From contig JAQWOP010000024.1 in the NCBI GenBank assembly GCA_029245795.1, forward strand, positions 163,258-227,257: a stretch of 64,000 nt of DNA, read 5' to 3'. Of this stretch, positions 44,874 through 53,193 are shown one piece after another (the stretch's first letter is position 1; each line of letters starts with the position of its first letter). The DNA comes from Hyphomicrobiales bacterium (lineage in GTDB: Bacteria > Pseudomonadota > Alphaproteobacteria > Rhizobiales > TMED25). A model generated the notes under the pieces. That model had not been told where the DNA came from, did not search any database, and saw nothing but the letters and a program-made list of their open reading frames with translations. The position numbers and the translations under genes were made by a program.

Positions 44874-46469
44874 TCAATTTAACATTGCGGAGGTAATTAA
44901 TTTCTTTGTGTAATCATCCTTTGGGTTATTGAATATATTCTCTGTATGATCTATTTCTACAATACTTCCTCTATTAATAACTAAAACTCGATCTGATATA
45001 TATCGGATAACTCTCAAATCATGGCTTATAAATAAATATGATAAATTAAATTTATCTTGTAAATTTTTTAATAAATTTAATATTTGAAGTTGAACTGTTG
45101 TATCAAGAGAACTCGTTGGTTCATCTAAGACTATAAGTTTAGGCCTAAGTATAATTGCACGAGCAATAGCTATTCTTTGCCTTTGTCCGCCAGAAAATTC
45201 ATGCGGATATCTATTCATAAAACCAACTTCTAAACCAACATCCTTAAGAGTACTCTTCACTAATTTCATCCTCTCTTCAAAATCCAATTCTATTTTTTGA
45301 GCTATCAAACCTTCCTCAATTATTTGTCCTATCGTTAATCTAGGTGACAAAGAACCAAATGGATCTTGAAAAACAATTTGAAAGTTTTTTCTTTCTTTTT
45401 TAAGGTCATTAGATCCTCTATTAGATATGTTTTCTCCAGAGAAAATTATATCCCCCTCGCTCCTGATTAATCTTAAAATTGCAAGACCAAGTGTGGTTTT
45501 TCCAGACCCAGACTCCCCAACTAAACCAATTGTTTCTCCAGTCTTCATTTCAAAACTGATACTATTTAATACTCTCGTAGTTTGTTTTTTGGAAAACAAT
45601 TTATTTTGTTCAAATTTAACAGCAAGTTTTTCAACCTCAAGTATTCTTTCTGATTTTAATTTCCTAATATCTCTAAAACTTAAGTCTTTTGCTCCTAATA
45701 AATTCTTAGTATACTGATCTTTTGGGTTATTGAATAAAATCTCTGTATTCCCTTCTTCAATCACTTTCCCTTCCTGCATTACATAAACATAATCTGAAAA
45801 ATTTCTAACAATCCCAAGATCATGAGTTATAAATAATATAGTAAGCCCCATCTCATCTTGTAATATCTTTAACAAATTTAATATCTCGAATTGAACGGTC
45901 ACATCGAGCGCAGTTGTTGGCTCATCTGCAATAATTAAACTTGGCTCATTCGCCAATGCCATTGCGATCATTACTCTTTGTCTTTCACCTCCTGAAAGTT
46001 GATGAGGATATCTTTTCATTTTGATTTCTGGATCCAAAATTCTAACTTTTCCCAATAATTTAAGTACCCTCTCCTGGATATCTTCTTTCTTAAATCCATT
46101 ATGTATTATTAGTATTTCAGAAATTTGTTTTTCAATAGTGTGAAGCGGATTTAGAGAACTCAATGGCTCTTGGAAAATCATTGATATCTCTTTTCCTCTG
46201 ATATTATTTAGTTGTTTCCTATTTACTTTTAATAGATTAATACCATTAAATGATATTTCACTATCACTGCTTATGTTAGAGGAATTAGGATTTAATCTAA
46301 GAATAGATAGAGCTGTTAGGGTCTTACCGGAACCAGACTCGCCAACAATTGCGGTTGTTTTTCCTTTTGGAATTGAAATATTAATTTTATCAATAATAAA
46401 CTTATAATTTTGAGCAGTCCCAAAAGATAATGAAAAATTCTTGATTTCCAGAATATTATTCTTGTCCAT
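44874..46469 (-). CDS. yejF: Peptide ABC transporter, fused double ATPase (YejF type)
   Basis: A 531-residue protein with two complete ABC ATPase halves. The N-half has GESGSGKTLTALS, LSGGERQRVMIAMAL and IIADEPTTALDV. The C-half (from about residue 275) has GESGSGKTTLGLAI, FSGGQRQRIAIARA and VLDEPTSSLDT. It powers the Yej importer of oligopeptides (in E. coli also microcin C). It is the last gene of the minus-strand yejA-B-E-F operon. Confidence 0.93.
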   Translation of the reverse strand: MDKNNILEIKNFSLSFGTAQNYKFIIDKINISIPKGKTTAIVGESGSGKTLTALSILRLNPNSSNISSDSEISFNGINLLKVNRKQLNNIRGKEISMIFQEPLSSLNPLHTIEKQISEILIIHNGFKKEDIQERVLKLLGKVRILDPEIKMKRYPHQLSGGERQRVMIAMALANEPSLIIADEPTTALDVTVQFEILNLLKILQDEMGLTILFITHDLGIVRNFSDYVYVMQEGKVIEEGNTEILFNNPKDQYTKNLLGAKDLSFRDIRKLKSERILEVEKLAVKFEQNKLFSKKQTTRVLNSISFEMKTGETIGLVGESGSGKTTLGLAILRLIRSEGDIIFSGENISNRGSNDLKKERKNFQIVFQDPFGSLSPRLTIGQIIEEGLIAQKIELDFEERMKLVKSTLKDVGLEVGFMNRYPHEFSGGQRQRIAIARAIILRPKLIVLDEPTSSLDTTVQLQILNLLKNLQDKFNLSYLFISHDLRVIRYISDRVLVINRGSIVEIDHTENIFNNPKDDYTKKLITSAMLN

Positions 46470-46545
46470 ATTAATCTATTTAAATTTGCTACTATACATT
46501 AACATATTATTTTATCTATTATCTTTAGCTTATTATATTTGACCT

Positions 46546-47664
46546 TTATTCAATAAATACTTTTCTTGGATCAAAAGCATCTCGGACTCCTTCGCCTATA
46601 AAAATCAATAAACTGAGCAAAATTGCTATTCCAAAAAAACTAGTTAAACCGAGCCATGGTGCATGGATATTATTTTTACCCTGCGCAAGCAACTCCCCCA
46701 GCGAGGCAGATCCTGGAGGCAATCCAAAGCCAAGAAAATCTAGTGAAGTAAGAGTGACAATTGATCCATTTAGAATAAATGGTAAGAAAGTTAGTGTAGC
46801 AACCATCGCATTAGGAAGAAGATGCTTATACATAATCTTAGAGTTAGAAATTCCAAGCGCTTTTGCTGCTAAAACATATTCAAAATTTCTAGCTCTCAAA
46901 AATTCAGCCCTAACAACTCCAACTAAACTCACCCATGAAAATAATAGTAATATAAATAATAATAACCAAAAAGATGGTGTTATTATCGAAGATATTATAA
47001 TTAAGAGATATAATGAGGGTATAGAATTCCAAATCTCAATCAGTCTTTGCGAAAAAAGATCCGTTAGTCCTCCAAAGAACCCTTGCATAGCGCCTACTAT
47101 TACTCCAATAATAGAGGATAAAATAGTGAGGATTAATCCAAATAAAACTGATATTCTAAATCCATATACTAATCTTGCTAATACATCTCTACCCTGATCA
47201 TCTGAACCCAGCCAGTTCCAATTCCAAATAGAACAACTCGCGTCATCAATCCCATTAATATAATTCTTGCAACGAGTTTCCTTATCAATCAAATAAGATG
47301 GAGGAGAAGGGGCAGGTAAAGGCAATTCATAATTAATTGTCCGGTAATTATATCTTACTAGTGGCCATATCATCCAGCCATTCTTGTTAATTTCATCTGA
47401 TATAAATGGATCTCTGTAATCAGTCACAGCAAGAAAACCTCCAAATCTTTCTTCAGGATAATCTTGAAAAATCGGAAGTAAAATATCTCCTTTATAATAG
47501 GCTATTACTGGCTTATCATTTATAATAAACTCCGAAAATAATGATAAGAAAAATAGGAATATAAAAATCTTTAATGATTGGAAGGCTCGTTTATTTTTCT
47601 TGAAATTATCTAATCTTCTTTGTGATAGAGGAGATAGATAATCTTTATTTCTAATCTTTAGCAT
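46546..47664 (-). CDS. yejE: Peptide ABC transporter permease (YejE type)
   Basis: A 372-residue inner-membrane permease. After an N-terminal membrane segment comes an extended periplasmic region typical of YejE (FQDYPEERFGGFLAVTDYRDPFI, WNWLGSDDQGRDVLARLVYG), and then the BPD domain with the EAA loop AKALGISNSKIMYKHLLPNAM. It ends RDAFDPRK. It follows yejB by 20 bases and precedes yejF by 76. Confidence 0.93.
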   Translation of the reverse strand: MLKIRNKDYLSPLSQRRLDNFKKNKRAFQSLKIFIFLFFLSLFSEFIINDKPVIAYYKGDILLPIFQDYPEERFGGFLAVTDYRDPFISDEINKNGWMIWPLVRYNYRTINYELPLPAPSPPSYLIDKETRCKNYINGIDDASCSIWNWNWLGSDDQGRDVLARLVYGFRISVLFGLILTILSSIIGVIVGAMQGFFGGLTDLFSQRLIEIWNSIPSLYLLIIISSIITPSFWLLLFILLLFSWVSLVGVVRAEFLRARNFEYVLAAKALGISNSKIMYKHLLPNAMVATLTFLPFILNGSIVTLTSLDFLGFGLPPGSASLGELLAQGKNNIHAPWLGLTSFFGIAILLSLLIFIGEGVRDAFDPRKVFIE

Positions 47665-47684
47665 AATTAATCACCTAAATATTT

Positions 47685-48785
47685 TTATATATCCCTCTTC
47701 TCAAAATCTATTCTTGGATCTATCCAATGATACAAAATATCTGAGATAAGATTAATTATCAGACCAATAAATGAGAAAATATATAATGAAGCAAATACCA
47801 CCGCATAATCTCTATTTACAATCGACTCAAAGCTTAACAATCCAAGGCCATCAAGAGAAAAAATAGTTTCAATTAATAAAGCTCCTGTAAAAAATGCTGA
47901 TATAAATGCCGCAGGAAATCCAGATATAATTATAAGCATTGCATTACGGAATACATGTCTCTTAAGCACCTGATAATCCGTCAATCCCTTGGCTTTAGCT
48001 GTTAACACATATTGCTTACCAATTTCATCTAAAAAAGAATTCTTAGTTAGCAAAGTTGTTGTTGCAAATGCGGCAAGTACCATAGAAATAAGCGGGAGTG
48101 TTATATGCCATATATAATCAAGAATCTGTTCATAAAAATTCATTTCAGAAAAATTATCAGAAGTAAGTCCTCTTAGAGGAAACCAGTCCAAATAGCTGCC
48201 TCCTGCAAAAAATATTATTAAAAAAATAGCTACCAAGAAACCAGGTAAGGCGTAACTTAAAACAATTAGTGTTGATGTCCATACATCAAATTTTGAACCA
48301 TCTTTGATAGCTTTTAGCATACCAAGAGGGATTGAGATCAAATAGGAAATTAATGTCATCCATAAGCCTAATGAAATAGATACAGGAAGCTTCTCAACAA
48401 TTAAATCAATCACTTTAATATCTCGGTAATAGCTATCTCCAAAATCAAATCTCATATAATTAGAAATCATTTGGAAAAATCTCTCAAGGGGTGGCTTATC
48501 AAAGCCAAATTGCTTCTCCAATTCTAATATAAATTCAGGATCCAGACCTTGACTGCCTCTATATTTACTACTTATATCTGAATTTTGATACGTTGACTGG
48601 CTAAAGTCACCATTATATCCACCCGAAACTCTTGATAAAGCAGAATTTTCAGATCCATTTATTTGGGATATAATTCTCTCAATAGGACCGCCTGGGGCAA
48701 ATTGGACTATAACAAAACTAATTGCCATAATCCCAATGATTGTAGGGATGATTAAAAGTATACGTCTAAGTGTGTATGCTAACAT
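47685..48785 (-). CDS. yejB: Peptide ABC transporter permease (YejB type)
   Basis: A 366-residue partner permease. The N-terminus (LAYTLRRILLIIPTIIGIMAISFVIVQFAPGGP) is diagnostic of DppB/YejB. A long periplasmic loop contains QKSDIS-type sequence and EKQFGFDKPPLERF. The EAA loop is TAKAKGLTDYQVLKRHVFRNAM, and the end is YHWIDPRIDFEKRDI. ATG 48785. It follows yejA by 33 bases. Confidence 0.93.
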   Translation of the reverse strand: MLAYTLRRILLIIPTIIGIMAISFVIVQFAPGGPIERIISQINGSENSALSRVSGGYNGDFSQSTYQNSDISSKYRGSQGLDPEFILELEKQFGFDKPPLERFFQMISNYMRFDFGDSYYRDIKVIDLIVEKLPVSISLGLWMTLISYLISIPLGMLKAIKDGSKFDVWTSTLIVLSYALPGFLVAIFLIIFFAGGSYLDWFPLRGLTSDNFSEMNFYEQILDYIWHITLPLISMVLAAFATTTLLTKNSFLDEIGKQYVLTAKAKGLTDYQVLKRHVFRNAMLIIISGFPAAFISAFFTGALLIETIFSLDGLGLLSFESIVNRDYAVVFASLYIFSFIGLIINLISDILYHWIDPRIDFEKRDI

Positions 48786-48818
48786 AATAGATAGTTTGAA
48801 TGTTTTAACTTTTCTATA

Positions 48819-50636
48819 TTAATTACTCCACCATGTGAATAGGTTCATATTATAATCTGGAATATTTTCCGAAAAGTTAAATTTGTTCCACCTAGCCACC
48901 CTTATACCAGCTGCATAATAATGCGGTATGACATAATAATTCCATTTTAAAACTCTATCTAAAGCCTTTGTATTAGCAATTAATTCTTCTCTGGAATTTG
49001 AATAGATTATTTTATCTATTAAAGTATCTACAGCTTCATTCTTGATTCCAATCAGATTTCTACTACCCTCTACCTGCGCTGCTTCGGATCCCCAATAATC
49101 TCTTTGTTCGTTTCCAGGAGATAGGCTTTGTGGAAAGTTTGCTACAATAATATCAAAATCAAATTGATCTAATCTTTTTTGATATTGAGTTGTATCAACC
49201 AATCTAATATTTGATTCAATTCCTATTGATTTTAGATTAATTTGAAACTGGCTAATTATCCTTTCCATATCCATTTGTGAAATCAAAAAATCAATTACAA
49301 GCGGTTTATTTGTGATACTATTAACTAGTTTACCATTATTTATATAGTAACCTGCTTCTTTAAGGAGAATCTGAGCCTCTCTGAGATTTTTTCTTGTTTG
49401 TTGAACACTTCCACCAACTACATTTCTGAATTCCTCATTAAAAACTTCATCCGGCACCAAATTACTTACCTCAAGAAGTACATTATACTCTTCACCAATT
49501 GGTAAGGATTGTGACTCTAGTTCTGAATTATCAAAATAGCTATCAATCCTCTTATACTGGTCATAAAATAGTCTCGAATTTAGCCACTCAAAATCAAATG
49601 CCAAATTTAAGGCCCTGCGAACTAAAACATTTTTAAATTTTTCTTTTCTTAAGTTAAAGATAAAAGCCTGCATACCTTGAACATTTTTTGTTTTAAAAAC
49701 ATCTAATATGACTTTTCCATCTTTTTTTGCAGGAAAATTATACCCAGTTGCCCATCTTTTTGAAGAATTTTCAAAAATAATATCAATTTCATTGGCTTTA
49801 AATGCTTCTAACTGAACCTGTCTATCTCTAAAATATTCAAATATAATTTCATCAAAATTATTAAATCCCCTATTTATAGGTAAATCTTTGCCCCAATAAT
49901 CGGGATTTCGTTGATAAACTACTTTCTTATTAAGGATTACCTCTTTAAAACTATAAGGACCTGACCCAAGAGGAAATTCAAGAGTAGTTTCGTTGAACTT
50001 TCTGCTGGACTCTTCCCAATAATGTTTTGGAAGGATTGGAAATTGCCCTGTTATTAATGGAAGTTCTCTATTCCCTGATTGATCAAAATAAAATTTAACA
50101 ACTTTTTTATCTAATGCCTCAACTTGTGTGACATTATTATAGTAATATTTATAATTTGGATTATATTTCTTGAGCGTATTCATTGACCAAATAATATCTT
50201 CTGCCGTAATATCAATGCCATCATGCCATCTTGCATTATCACGAATCTTATAGACAACATATGAATAATCATCTGGATGATAAACACTCTCTGCAATCAA
50301 GCCATAGTATGAGAATGGCTCATCATCCGATCTCTTTAATAAAGTATCATATATATAATAACTGCCATTTGCAGCAACTCCCTTTAAATTAAAAGGATTT
50401 AAAGTATCAAAAGAACCAATAGCTGGTTGAGAAATTTTACCTCCCTTAGGAGCTTCTGGATTAACATAATCAAAGTAAGAAAAGTTATCCTTATATTTTA
50501 AATTATCACCTAATGTCAGTCCATATAGCCATTCAAAAGAATTCAAATCGGTTTGAGAGTTTGCTTTGTCAATAGAAAAGCTATTTATTAGGAATAGGCA
50601 TGCAAATATAAATATATACTTTGTTTTTATAATCAT
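48819..50636 (-). CDS. yejA: Peptide ABC transporter substrate-binding protein (YejA type)
   Basis: A 605-residue family 5 extracellular solute-binding protein. The signal peptide has a hydrophobic core (YIFIFACLFLINSFS) and likely cleavage near residue 27. It has SBP_bac_5 features: FDTLNPFNLKGVA near residue 80, NARWHDGIDITAEDIIWSMN, LGSGPYSFKEV and DYWGSEAAQVEGSRNLIGI near 500. It binds peptides for YejBEF. It lies 51 bases downstream of a membrane cytochrome c on the same strand. Confidence 0.92.
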   Translation of the reverse strand: MIIKTKYIFIFACLFLINSFSIDKANSQTDLNSFEWLYGLTLGDNLKYKDNFSYFDYVNPEAPKGGKISQPAIGSFDTLNPFNLKGVAANGSYYIYDTLLKRSDDEPFSYYGLIAESVYHPDDYSYVVYKIRDNARWHDGIDITAEDIIWSMNTLKKYNPNYKYYYNNVTQVEALDKKVVKFYFDQSGNRELPLITGQFPILPKHYWEESSRKFNETTLEFPLGSGPYSFKEVILNKKVVYQRNPDYWGKDLPINRGFNNFDEIIFEYFRDRQVQLEAFKANEIDIIFENSSKRWATGYNFPAKKDGKVILDVFKTKNVQGMQAFIFNLRKEKFKNVLVRRALNLAFDFEWLNSRLFYDQYKRIDSYFDNSELESQSLPIGEEYNVLLEVSNLVPDEVFNEEFRNVVGGSVQQTRKNLREAQILLKEAGYYINNGKLVNSITNKPLVIDFLISQMDMERIISQFQINLKSIGIESNIRLVDTTQYQKRLDQFDFDIIVANFPQSLSPGNEQRDYWGSEAAQVEGSRNLIGIKNEAVDTLIDKIIYSNSREELIANTKALDRVLKWNYYVIPHYYAAGIRVARWNKFNFSENIPDYNMNLFTWWSN

Positions 50637-50687
50637 AAAATAAATATAATTAAAATACTATGGTCTGTCTATTTGTTATATGAGAAC

Positions 50688-51239
50688 TTACTCTTCAATA
50701 GTAGATGTTGAATCAGGAGAAATAGTATGAAGGTAATTTATTAGGTCTGCTCTATCATTTGGTTTTCTGATACCCGCATAACCCATTATAGTTCCAGGAA
50801 GCCATTTTTTTGGATTCTCAAGAAAATGGAATAAATTATCAAAGTTCCATTTATCATTATTAGTCCCTCTTGCAGTCAAAGCTTTGGAATAAGCAAATTC
50901 ATCCATAACACCCATTTGACGGTCTACTATATTATATAGATTTGGGCCAATCTTATTTGGAGCACCTGCCTGAAAATTATGACAAGATACGCATTTCTTT
51001 GCTACCTTTTCTCCATTTTGCGCACTAGCTAAGACAAGAAGTGCCATTACATCAATCTCTATGATTTCTTCAACTACAGCTACCATGTCTACTATACTCT
51101 CCCCAACATCAACTATGTAGGCCTGCTCTTCTAGTTCAGGCTCAGAGTATAAAAAATCTGTTACAATAGTTAATGCTAATATAAATAAAGCACTACCAAA
51201 AACTGCTGCAGCTATTTTGTTAAGTTCAAAATTGTCCAT
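50688..51239 (-). CDS. Membrane-anchored cytochrome c (class I)
   Basis: A 183-residue protein with an uncleaved N-terminal membrane segment (KIAAAVFGSALFILALTIV, about 8-26). A linker rich in Glu and Val follows, then a class I cytochrome c fold with CVSCH (Cys83, Cys86, His87) and a Met ligand in TIMGYAGI. It resembles the cytochrome c552/CycM type that links the bc1 complex to oxidase in alphaproteobacteria. I chose ATG 51239, which places the membrane helix close to the N-terminus; an upstream in-frame start only adds polar residues. Its usual neighbours kdsB and prephenate dehydratase diverge from it here. Confidence 0.88.
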   Translation of the reverse strand: MDNFELNKIAAAVFGSALFILALTIVTDFLYSEPELEEQAYIVDVGESIVDMVAVVEEIIEIDVMALLVLASAQNGEKVAKKCVSCHNFQAGAPNKIGPNLYNIVDRQMGVMDEFAYSKALTARGTNNDKWNFDNLFHFLENPKKWLPGTIMGYAGIRKPNDRADLINYLHTISPDSTSTIEE

Positions 51240-51362
51240 ATTTTTGTGTCCAAATTCATTTTTTTTATATATTAAATGAATTATTAAAACCACAAAAAAA
51301 TTTACTAATATTCAATAATACGTATATTAAATAAAGTATTTTTTTACTAACTTTATTTTGAT

Positions 51363-52097
51363 ATGAATAATAACAAAAAAACAATAATCCTTATTCCGGC
51401 AAGAATTGGTTCAACCAGGCTTCCAAATAAACCTCTCTTAAAGATCAATGGGAAGGAAATGATCCTTCATGTTTGGGAAAATGCTATAAGCTCTATCGCG
51501 GATAAAGTAATAGTGGCCACAGACTCTAAGAATATTCATGATTTGGTAGAAGATAATGGTGGTCAATCTATAATAACAAAGCAGGATCATGAAAGTGGGA
51601 CAGATAGGATTTATGAGGCAATACAAAAGTTTGATGAAAATCATGAATATGATTATATTATAAATTTACAGGGAGATTTGCCCAATGTTTCAAAAGAAGT
51701 GATAGATATTGGTATAAAAAAAATTCAAAGCTCTACTGCCGATATATTAACATACTGTAGAGTTATTGACACTATTGAGGATATTCAAAACCCAAATATT
51801 GTAAAAATAGCAACTGGCAAATTAATTGATGGAGAAATGAATGCAATTTATTTTTCACGTTCACCAGTTCCAAATGGTGCAGATAAATATTATGAACATA
51901 TTGGCATATACATATACAAAAGAGATGCAATTGATAAATTTATTTCCTCAAAACCAACTAAACTTGAAAAAACTGAAAAACTTGAGCAGCTACGTGCAAT
52001 AGAAAACGGACTAAAAATTAATTTGATATTAATTGATGATAATATAATAAGTATTGATACAATAGACGATATAAGCAGACTAAAGAACAATATTTAA
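51363..52097 (+). CDS. kdsB: 3-deoxy-manno-octulosonate cytidylyltransferase
   Basis: Activates KDO as CMP-KDO for lipid A-core synthesis, in the cytoplasm. The nucleotide-binding N-terminus IPARIGSTRLPNKPLLKING (10-29), VATDSKNI, GTDRIYEA, INLQGDLP and YFSRSPVP all match the family. 244 residues. It diverges from the cytochrome c gene across 123 bases. Prephenate dehydratase follows 16 bases later. With Lpt genes in this window it confirms an LPS-bearing outer membrane. Confidence 0.95.
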   Translation: MNNNKKTIILIPARIGSTRLPNKPLLKINGKEMILHVWENAISSIADKVIVATDSKNIHDLVEDNGGQSIITKQDHESGTDRIYEAIQKFDENHEYDYIINLQGDLPNVSKEVIDIGIKKIQSSTADILTYCRVIDTIEDIQNPNIVKIATGKLIDGEMNAIYFSRSPVPNGADKYYEHIGIYIYKRDAIDKFISSKPTKLEKTEKLEQLRAIENGLKINLILIDDNIISIDTIDDISRLKNNI

Positions 52098-52113
52098 TGG
52101 ATAGGTTAAATAG

Positions 52114-52977
52114 ATGAATAATAAAATAGTTTTCCAAGGAGAAATGGGAGCTTACTCGCATATCGCGTGTGTTAAAAAATACCCTAATATGCAAGCTATA
52201 CCTGTTCAAACATTTGAAGATGCGTTCTTACAAGTGAAAGAAAACAAAGTTAAATATGCGATGATTCCTATAGATAATTCCCTAGCGGGTAGGGTTGCGG
52301 ATATTCATTATCTCTTACCAACATCAGGTTTGTATATTATTGACGAATTTTTCCTACCAATTGAACATCAATTAATTGGAGTTCATGGAGCAACTGAAAA
52401 GACTATAAAGAATATTATGAGTCATCGTCATGCTCTCGGGCAATGTAGGAATGTGATTAGAAAATTAAAACTGAACCAAGTTGTGGGAGCTGATACCGCC
52501 GGCTCAGCTAAAATAATTTCAGAAACCAAAGATGTATCAACAGCTGTTCTAGCAAGTGAGTTAGCCGCAGAAATTTATGATCTAAAGATACTCAGACGGA
52601 ATGTTGAAGATGAAGATCATAATACAACAAGATTTATTATCTTATCCTCTGAGCCAGACGATGCAGAACCAAATAAACAACCAACAATAACAAGCATCGT
52701 TTTCAGAGTTAGAAATGTTCCAGCTGCATTATATAAAGCTATGGGTGGTTTTGCGACTAATAGCGTAAATCTTACAAAGCTAGAGTCATATATTATTGGT
52801 GGGAGTTTCTCAGCTGCTCAATTTTATGTAGATATCGAGGGACATCCTCATGAAAAGAATGTTCAACTTGCCCTAGAAGAATTAGATTTTTTTTCAAATG
52901 AACTTAAAATACTTGGCGTTTATAATGCAAGCGAAATGAGAAAAAAATTGAAAATAAATGACAACTTTCTTAAGTAG
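52114..52977 (+). CDS. pheA: Prephenate dehydratase
   Basis: Converts prephenate to phenylpyruvate. It has FQGEMGAYSH at the N-terminus, IPIDNSLAGRV, the catalytic HNTTRFIIL (Thr172-Arg173-Phe174) and then a C-terminal ACT domain with NLTKLESYIIGG (Phe-binding ESRP-type region, here LESY), indicating feedback inhibition by phenylalanine. It is a stand-alone form without mutase; a separate chorismate mutase is at 259-1080. 287 residues. It follows kdsB. Confidence 0.94.
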   Translation: MNNKIVFQGEMGAYSHIACVKKYPNMQAIPVQTFEDAFLQVKENKVKYAMIPIDNSLAGRVADIHYLLPTSGLYIIDEFFLPIEHQLIGVHGATEKTIKNIMSHRHALGQCRNVIRKLKLNQVVGADTAGSAKIISETKDVSTAVLASELAAEIYDLKILRRNVEDEDHNTTRFIILSSEPDDAEPNKQPTITSIVFRVRNVPAALYKAMGGFATNSVNLTKLESYIIGGSFSAAQFYVDIEGHPHEKNVQLALEELDFFSNELKILGVYNASEMRKKLKINDNFLK

Positions 52978-53029
52978 TCTCAATATTCCAAAGCAGATTA
53001 ACAAAATACCTAAAAAAACAAATAAGAAT

Positions 53030-53060
53030 TTGTACCATTATTATATTTGATTTGTTATAC
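53030..53060 (+). promoter_or_regulatory. Possible promoter of the SRP RNA gene
   Basis: TTATAC (53055-53060) lies seven bases before the predicted 5' end of the SRP RNA, the right place for a -10 box. TTGTAC (53030-53035) is a fair -35 box but the spacing is 19, longer than ideal. Confidence 0.4.
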
Positions 53061-53067
53061 TTACCTT

Positions 53068-53162
53068 GAGAAGTTAGTGTTGGACGTGATCATCGCCAAC
53101 TGGGTCAGATCTGGAAAGAAGCAGCCCCAACGATTTTTTTACGGGTCATTCACTAGCTTCTC
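53068..53162 (+). ncRNA. ffs: Signal recognition particle RNA (4.5S, small type)
   Basis: About 95 bases. The ends pair over 12 positions (GAGAAGTTAGTG at 53068-53079 with CACTAGCTTCTC at 53151-53162, one G-U). The conserved domain IV hairpin is clear: GGGTCAGATCTGGAAAGAAG, then CAGCCC, with the GGAA tetraloop and the asymmetric AGCAG loop that binds Ffh. A T-rich stretch follows. The order SRP RNA-dnaX-ybaB-recR is typical of alphaproteobacteria. Exact ends are estimated from pairing. Confidence 0.93.
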
Positions 53163-53193
53163 ACAATAATTTTCTTTTTATGAGACCTGCAAA

